This document shows positions 57,180 to 64,000 of a stretch of DNA of 64,000 nt, in pieces. The notes under the pieces are model-generated. The model was given only the letters and a program-made list of their open reading frames with translations. It was not told the DNA's origin and did no database searches. Position numbers and translations under genes: made by a program. Positions within the stretch are counted from its first letter, which is position 1. Each line of letters opens with the position of its first letter. The stretch is from Macrostomum hystrix (Eukaryota > Platyhelminthes > Macrostomidae): NCBI GenBank assembly GCA_950097015.1, contig CATNEN010000001.1, forward strand, positions 16,992,501 through 17,056,500. Direction: 5' to 3'.

Positions 57180-60100
57180 ATGGCTACAACAGAGAGTGTG
57201 AACAAAGACCGCAAAGCGGATGGTGACGAGCCGTCCGTTGACGATGACTCTCTCGGTGACGTATTTCATCGTAGTCGCCCGGACCTCCTAGCTGGCATCG
57301 CCGATATTGAAGTCGCAGCCTCGGCGTCTTCGACACCGCATAGCAGTGTTGCCATGGCAACCAACGCGCCAACTCTGCTAGCATCAGTTTCTCTGCCAGA
57401 CGATGGCACTAGGCGCGGCTCCACAGTGGAATCCTTGCTGTTTGACATTTATGACAGGCTGCAGTTTAGTGGCGGTCGCTACGGCTGCGGCCGGGGTCAT
57501 GGAGGCGGTTTCTTTGACTCCAGCTTCGAGTCGGACACCTACACTGACACGGCCAACGAGTCAGCTGCGGTTGCCGCCGCTGCAGCCACAGCAGCCGCTC
57601 TGGCCGCTTCAAAGCCGTCTCGTTTCGGCTTCCTAAGAACCGGATTGTCTCTGTACAGGCAGCAGCAGCAAGCGTCAATAAATCAGCGAGTTAATCGATG
57701 CTATTCAACGCCAAGCGACACTGATTTGGCCGCAGCCGCGGTGGCAGCGGCCGCCGGTGCGTCATCGCGCAACGAGGACCTACTGGCGTTGCCAAGGGAG
57801 GAGCTGATCCGGCTTGTGCGGGAGATGCGCGCTAGGGTTGGCCAGACCTCCGCTAGGCTGGTCAGGGAGCTCAAGAGGCGAGATCATCGGCTGGCTAGGC
57901 TGCAGAAGAATTGCGACCTGCTCACTGCGGCTCTGCAGGCTGCGAGTCAGAAGAGAAGTGAGTGCCCACTCAGTGCTCATTACTCAGCAGTCTTTTCTGA
58001 GAGGTCATGGCTCGTTCTATTCAAAGGTCGCGGCTAATACTATTGAGATATCATGGCTCATTAATGAGTGCTTATGGCTCATTGGGTAAGGTAGTAGTGA
58101 CTCATTCAATTAAGAGATCAATGCTCATGAGTCATCACGGCTCATTAATGAGTGTTCATGGCTCATTAATTAGTGGTCATGGCTTGTTGATGAGTGGTCA
58201 TTGCTCATTAATGAGTGGTCATTGCTTATTGTTGAGTGGTCATTGCTCATTAATGAGTGGTCATTGCTTATTGTTGAGTGGTCATTGCTCATTAATGAGT
58301 GGTCATTGCTTATTGATGAGTGGTCATGGCTCATTAATGAGTGGTCATTGCTTATTGATGAGTGGTCATGGGTCATTAATGAGTGGTCATTGCTTATTGA
58401 TGAGTGGTCATGGCTCATTAATGAGTGGTCATTGCTTATTGATGAGTGGTCATGGGTCATTAATGAGTGGTCATTGCTTATTGATGAGTGGTCATGGGTC
58501 ATTAATGAGTGGTCATTGCTTATTGATGAGTGGTCATTGCTCATTAATGAGTGATGATGGCTCATTCAGTGAGACCTGGTAGGGGTCGTGCAGTGGCTCA
58601 TTAGTTAGAGGTCATGGCTCATTCATCAAGCGGTCATTGTTCTTTCAAAGAGACATTATGGTCATGCCTTTTTAGGTATTGGTAACTTAATTTTGTTTTA
58701 TTTAAATGGGAAGTTTTTAAATACTTAAGATTTACTTGCATTTAAAGTACAAATGTGAAGGAAATGATACAAAAAGTTTGATCCTACCATTAATATTCCA
58801 GGAAATTTTGCCAGCTAAAGCTTAATCTAGCAAACATTTTTCTTAAAACGGTAAAACTAATCACTTTGACCCCCTATATATCTTTAATGTCGTAAACTTT
58901 TTTTCTAGATGTTGTTAAAACCAAATAGTGCATGATTTTCATATCATTTTGTCTCATTATTAATTTTCGTGTTGTGTCTACCTGTTTTGGATGTATGACA
59001 AAAGTTTTAGCAGATAAGAGACAAAGATGTCAATCAAAGCTTGCTACACACATTGGCTTGCATGTTGTCGTAGCTTTGTACGTACTCATGTTGTAGTCCA
59101 AGTTTTATTCTAGCACAGAACCTTGAGTATGTAATTGCAATGCTACATGAGTTTTTTATTTTTTTTGCACCGAGACTCTGCAATGTTTTGTGACATTGGG
59201 TGCCTGTGTCTGTTTGTCTGTCTGCCTGCCAGCAAACGTTCTTTAATTGACCGTGACCTGTGTCACTATCACAGAGTAAGAGAATATATTACCTCTTTCC
59301 TTTTATAGATCCTCACGCTCGTATTAGGGGATTTCTGTCCTCAATAATTGATGCGTTGTTTGTTTTAGTGAATCCCCGTTCTAAATCCTAGATAGACATT
59401 CTCACACTCACCTTCACACATTCCCACAACACATTCTCGTATCACACTAACAGACATTCACACTAATATACATTCACACTAACAGACATTCACACTAACA
59501 GACATTCACACTAACAGACATTCACACTAACAGACATTCATTCTAACAGACATTCACAATAACAGACATTCACACTAACAGACATTCACACTAACACACA
59601 TTCACTCACTAACACACATTCACACACATTCACTCACTAACACACATTCACTCACTCACACACATTCACTCACATTCACTCACTCACACACATTCACTCA
59701 CTAACACACATTCACTCACTCACACACATTCACTCACATTCACTCACTAACACACATTCACTCACTAACACACATTCACTCACTAACACACATTCACTCA
59801 CTAACACACATTCACTCACTAACACACATTCACTCACTAACACACATTCACTCACTAACACACATTCACACACATTCACTCACTAACACACATTCACTCA
59901 CTAACACACATTCACTCACTCACACACATTCACTCACTCACACACATTCACTCACTAACACACATTCACTCACTAACACACATTCACTCACTCACACACA
60001 TTCACTCACATTCACTCACTAACACACATTCACACACTAACACACATTCACTCACTAACACACATTCACTAACATACATTCATTCTAACAGACATTCACA

Positions 60101-63100
60101 CTAACAAACATTCACAATAACAGACATTCACACTAATAGACATTCACACTAATAGACATTCACACTAACAGACATTCACACTAACAGACATTCACAATAA
60201 CAGACATTCACACTAACAGACATTCACAATAACAGACATTCACACTAACAGACATTCATTCTAACAGACATTCACACTAACAAACATTCACTATAACAGA
60301 CATTCACACCAACAGACAGTCACACTAACACACATTCACACACATTCACTCACTAACACACATTCACTCACTCACACACATTCACTCACATTCACTCACT
60401 CACACACATTCACTCACTAACACACATTCACTCACTCACACACATTCACTCACATTCACTCACTAACACACATTCACTCACTAACACACATTCACTCACT
60501 AACACACATTCACTCACTAACACACATTCACTCACTAACACACATTCACACACATTCACTCACTAACACACATTCACTCACTAACACACATTCACTCACT
60601 AACACTCATTCACTCACTCACACACATTCACTCACTAACACACATTCACTCACTAACACACATTCACTCACTAACACTCATTCACTCACTCACACACATT
60701 CACTCACTAACACACATTCACTCACTAACACACATTCACTCACTAACACACATTCACTCACTCACACACATTCACTCACTAACACACATTCACTCACTCA
60801 CACACATTCACTCACTAACACACATTCACTCACTAACACACATTCACTCACTAACACACATTCACTCACTAACACACATTCACTCACTAACACACATTCA
60901 CTCACTAACACACATTCACTCACTAACACACATTCACACACATTCACGCATTCTATGACAAGCACGCTGAAACTATGACAACCACCCTCACCCACGCGTG
61001 CACTGATTGGCTCAGCTGGTTATAGAGTGTGCAAAGTTGCTCGCTATACAGCATTCCATTCGCCTATTGTATAGCCATTTAGTTTCTAGCCAAAGCTTTA
61101 TGACAGAGAGGCACAACTTAACAGCCAGTACAAATGCTATTTAATAATTCTTGAAAAGTGGAATCTCTTATAAACTATAGAAAGCCTTTAAGTGTCTTGC
61201 CTGTGGTTGGCGGTAAGCTATAGATTCGACCTTTATCTGTTATCATCCAGTTGCGCTTTTTTGCTATTAGTTATCCGAGTACAGTTTAATTCCCCTACTC
61301 AGTTTCCCCCTTCCTCTCGTTCGAGCAGTCTATATTTGGATGTCCCATGTCTGTTTCCCCTCTGCTCACTGGATCCTCTGCTCAGTTCAATCCAGTTGTT
61401 ATCCCTCTATACTGCTTGAGTACAGTCAGCTAATTCGGCATCTCCATCCGAGTACATCCAGTATTGATCTCCTCTGGTTGAGTAGCCTCCTGCCTCTTTT
61501 CCTGTTTCTTCTGACTCTGAAATCCCTATACAGCATCTCCCCAAAAGCGTGGGTGAGTGGCAAGCCAGTGGAGACTTTGCAGCTCAGCCTCGACCCCTGC
61601 TCCAACCAATCCCCTGAATCTAAAAATAATCCTCACCCGTAGGGGCGGAGGCTGCACTTCTACTTCTTCTCTTCCTCTCTCCCTCTCTCCCTCTCTCCCT
61701 CTCGCGGCGCAAAGCATAATAATATCTACGTCACACAGTTGGTTTCCCTACTCAAGCATCATCCCAACCTAGAGAATCTGCTTTTTTATTGTCCAGAACT
61801 TCAAAAGTTTCATCTGAAAGTACAGATTTATAGAATGGCTACAGTCAGTGGTTTAACTAGTTCCCCATCGATGCCATTGATCCAATGCTCGGATAGCCAT
61901 TTAACTAGTCCTCAGAGAAATAGGAGATTTATTCAGCAGCAGCAGCAGCAGCAGCAGCACAGTTCTGAGTCATCGAATCGTGCCGTATTGGCCGATAATT
62001 TGAGAAAACTTCGCTCAAACACTCAGCGACTGCAGCTGCAGAGGCAAGACGGCTGCTTAGCTAGTTTGACAGGAGGCAAATCTCAAACCATTCTGGTGTC
62101 AGGTAAAATTTACTCATGTTCATTTATTGATTTTCAGTACGTTGTATGTAAGATCAGGTTCTCAAACTGTGTTCATGGGTAGTTTTGAATAAGTCGTTAC
62201 TTTCGTTCAGTTTTTTTCCCAAACTGTACTCATCGGTAGTAAAGAATAAATCGTTACTTTCATTCAGATTCTTCTCAAACTGTACTCATCGGTACTTTAG
62301 AATAAATCGTTACTTTAATGCAGTTACTTTGCAAACTGTACTCATCGGTAGTTTAGAATAAATCGTTACTTTAATGCAGTTACTTTGCAAACTGTACTCA
62401 TCGGTAGTTAAGAATAAATCGTTACTTTTATTCAGTTTCTTCTCAAACAGTACTCATCGGTAGTTAAGAATAAATCGTTACTTTTATTCAGTTTCTTCTC
62501 AAACAGTACTCATCGGTAGTTAAGAACAAATCGTTACTTTAATGCAGTTTCTTCTCAAACAGTACTCATCGGTAGTTAAGAATAAATCGTTACTTTTATT
62601 CAGTTTCTTCTCAAACAGTACTCATCGGTAGTTAAGAACAAATCGTTACTTTAATGCAGTTACTTTTCAAACAGTACTCATCGGTAGTTAAGAATAAATC
62701 GTTACTTTAATGCAGTTTCTTCTCAAACAGTACTCATCGGTAGTTAAGAACAAATCGTTACTTTAATGCAGTTACTTTTTAAACTGTACTCATCGGTAGT
62801 TAAGAATAAATCGTTACTGTCCCGACTAATTTGTCTAGAAGCAAACTGAAATCATCACTGACCTAGTAGAAATCGTTACTTTTCTCTTATTCGTTGTCAA
62901 ACTGTACTTCTCAGTAGCCTAGAATGAAATCGTTACTTTTTGCGATAAGTCTAATTAAGTGGAAAAGTAACTTATATTTGTACCGCAATCGCCTACGCCA
63001 GTAATTTTATATGAATTCTTTAACGCGGTTTTTTCTGTCGCGTCATTCGTGTTTCTAATATTTTAGTTGCCATTAAAATATTTTAGCTCGTAAATTTATT

Positions 63101-63944
63101 CTCTGCTCATCTGTTTATTGTCTCCCAGTCTTTCTTCTGTTCGAAAGATAAATAGAAATTCTCTAACAACCGAAAACTTCTTACCTCGGCTGAGTGTGTG
63201 TGCACCTGTGTGACATTGCGCTGTTCTGGCTTCCAAACTATCGCCTCTTTTTGTCTTCTTGGCTTTGCTGCTTTTTATTTTCTGGAAGCTGTGCTCAGCT
63301 CAGTTTGATGTGTGTTTGCTTATTGGCACACGCGGCACGTGTCTTTTCACTGCTACGTGCTCAAAGATTGTTTCTGTGCTGATGATTTTGAGTTCGCAAG
63401 CTGGCCTGTATGGCCACTGGAGATTGCCTGACAAGCTAGAAATCAGAAGCTTATCAGAAAGTATCAATTCAAACTAGATCCAATCGTCAGGTGGTGAGTG
63501 GCAGACCGGTCTGCCTCCCGCAACAATGTCCCTTAGCTCGATTCCGCGGCGAGGCCACATTCATTTATATTCAAGGGGCAATTTACGCCCTTTGAGGGAC
63601 AACCTCCAAGGCACAGTGAGAGTGTACACTGCCTGACGATGAGAATGTCCGGGCAGATGTACACACCTGTGTGAGCTTGTGCTCAGGAGTCCAGCGGAAT
63701 GGGCAGAATTGCCTCCTCGCTGGCTGCGGGTCTAGTGCCACCAAATGGTGTGCCATTGCCAGCAGCCCTCCTGAAATTATTATTATATAAAATCCAATCG
63801 TCTAACAATTATTCAGGCCAGGATGCCAAGCTCAAATTCACAATCGAACCGCGTCCCGGCGAGGAGGCCTTCAATCAGTGGCGCGACGGCATGCGGGCAG
63901 TGGCCAGACTGCCCAACGGCATTCCCGTGGAGTTTCGAAGAAAG
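57180..63944 (+). CDS. TBC1D30: TBC1D30-like RabGAP, 5' part (continues past the right edge)
   Basis: Exon 57180-57957 encodes 259 residues from the ATG (MATTESVNK) and ends in phase 1 at GTGAGT. It joins exon 63817-63944 in phase to read QKR-S-QDAKLKFTIEP. The match to vertebrate TBC1D30 is clear: VESLLFDIYDRL, REELIRLVREMRARVGQTSA, RRDHRLARLQKNCDLLTAAL, then FNQWRDGMRAVARLPNGIP and VEFRRK, the start of the TBC domain (human motif IPKEWRRKVW). Low-complexity Ala and Gly runs fill the middle of exon 1. The family protein is a GAP that stimulates GTP hydrolysis by Rab8-type GTPases in membrane traffic and ciliogenesis; the catalytic Arg/Gln fingers would be in later exons outside the window. 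The second exon ends in phase 0 at GTTTGT. The intron between them holds three minisatellites, a SINE and a possible extra exon (61797-62102). Confidence 0.92.
58060..58640 (+). repeat. Minisatellite with a 12-bp palindrome, TBC1D30 intron
   Basis: Units of about 21 bp alternate GGCTCATTAATGAGTGGTCA and TTGCTTATTGATGAGTGGTCA. CTCATTAATGAG is a perfect palindrome; the alternate unit breaks it, so palindromic and non-palindromic units interleave. Confidence 0.95.
59400..60955 (+). repeat. 18-bp minisatellite block, TBC1D30 intron
   Basis: It mixes ACATTCACTCACTAACAC (18 bp), ACATTCACTCACTCACAC and ACATTCACACTAACAG (16 bp). The 16-bp form occupies 59450-59590 and about 60070-60330. A segment of several hundred bp appears twice, from about 59590 and from about 60320. 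Confidence 0.97.
61797..62102 (+). CDS. TBC1D30: Possible cassette or alternative first exon of the TBC1D30-like gene
   Basis: A strong acceptor (CTTTTTTATTGTCCAG) precedes 306 open bases that end at CAG|GTAAAA. Both edges are phase 1, so inclusion keeps frame between the 57957 and 63817 exons (102 extra residues). It also contains an ATG at 61834 (MATVSGLTSSPSMPLIQ) and could serve as an alternative first exon, ending TILVSG-QDAKLKF. The peptide is Ser/Gln-rich with a seven-Gln run. It has no counterpart that I know in vertebrate TBC1D30. Confidence 0.5.
62160..62820 (+). repeat. About 60-bp minisatellite, TBC1D30 intron
   Basis: About 11 copies of AACTGTACTCATCGGTAGTT, then AAGAATAAATCGTTACTTT and TTCAGTTTCTTCTCA or TGCAGTTACTTTTCA. 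It starts about 60 bp after the donor at 62103. Two unit types alternate in blocks. Confidence 0.96.
63489..63791 (+). mobile_element. tRNA-derived SINE, family 1, with target-site duplication
   Basis: The head GGTGGTGAGTGGCAGACCGG...TAGCTCGATTCCGCGGCGAG is followed by the shared body and an ATTATTATATAA tail. An 11-bp direct repeat ATCCAATCGTC flanks it (63478-63488 and 63792-63802). This defines its ends and shows retrotransposition. It ends 25 bp before the TBC1D30 exon at 63817. Confidence 0.9.
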
Positions 63945-64000
63945 GTTTGTTGCCCCATTCTTTTCATGTCTACATTTGGGATGTTTGCATGTAGAATTGG

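Overview
This is animal (metazoan) nuclear DNA. The genes are intron-containing with GT-AG splice sites. They include polyubiquitin, a short-prodomain caspase, a voltage-gated calcium-channel beta subunit, a nucleotide-sugar transporter, a rhodopsin-class GPCR, a TBC1D30-type RabGAP and a eukaryotic tRNA-Arg. tRNA-derived SINEs and small inverted-repeat transposons are scattered between and inside the genes. Nothing prokaryotic (operons, CRISPR) is visible. The gene set and the very heavy minisatellite load fit an invertebrate, possibly a spiralian such as a free-living flatworm. That placement is a guess; the sequence alone does not fix the phylum.

Layout. Positions 1-520 hold the first exon of a minus-strand gene encoding a hydrophobic N-terminus, with heat-shock-element-like sites upstream. 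Positions 2.3-3.1 kb hold a broken copy of a PAN-domain, Thr-rich secreted protein. Positions 3.5-4.5 kb hold a four-unit polyubiquitin gene (minus). Positions 5.2-7.3 kb hold an apparently intact secreted protein with signal peptide, PAN-like domain, Thr stalk and ALK-type glycine-rich domain. Positions 8.9-10.2 kb hold a SINE, a decayed ubiquitin-like unit and a Crypton/ZMYM-type recombinase-like fragment. A tRNA-Arg(UCG) lies at 11.7 kb and an intronless neuropeptide-type GPCR at 13.2-14.6 kb (minus). From 14.9 to 32.8 kb I see no convincing gene: it is a chain of unrelated minisatellites.

From 35.2 to 43.2 kb lies a complete eight-exon CACNB gene (minus), with one array in each of four introns and two TTAA-flanked MITEs in another. 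From 46.5 to 50.8 kb lies a three-exon SLC35A2/A3-like transporter (plus). From 53.7 to 55.5 kb lies a three-exon caspase (plus), with related minisatellites on both sides. From 57.2 kb to the right edge lies the 5' part of a TBC1D30-like gene (plus), with a possible cassette or alternative first exon and a SINE placed just before a splice acceptor.

By my count about one third of the 64 kb is tandem repeat, and nearly every array has its own unit (4 to about 60 bp). Several units are built round perfect short palindromes and others carry antisense splice-donor-like motifs. Reading through these arrays produces many long spurious open frames, which I left out. The genes are ordinary single housekeeping or signalling loci and do not form a pathway. 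The unusual parts are the minisatellite landscape, the PAN/mucin/Gly-rich pair, and the exonised SINE.
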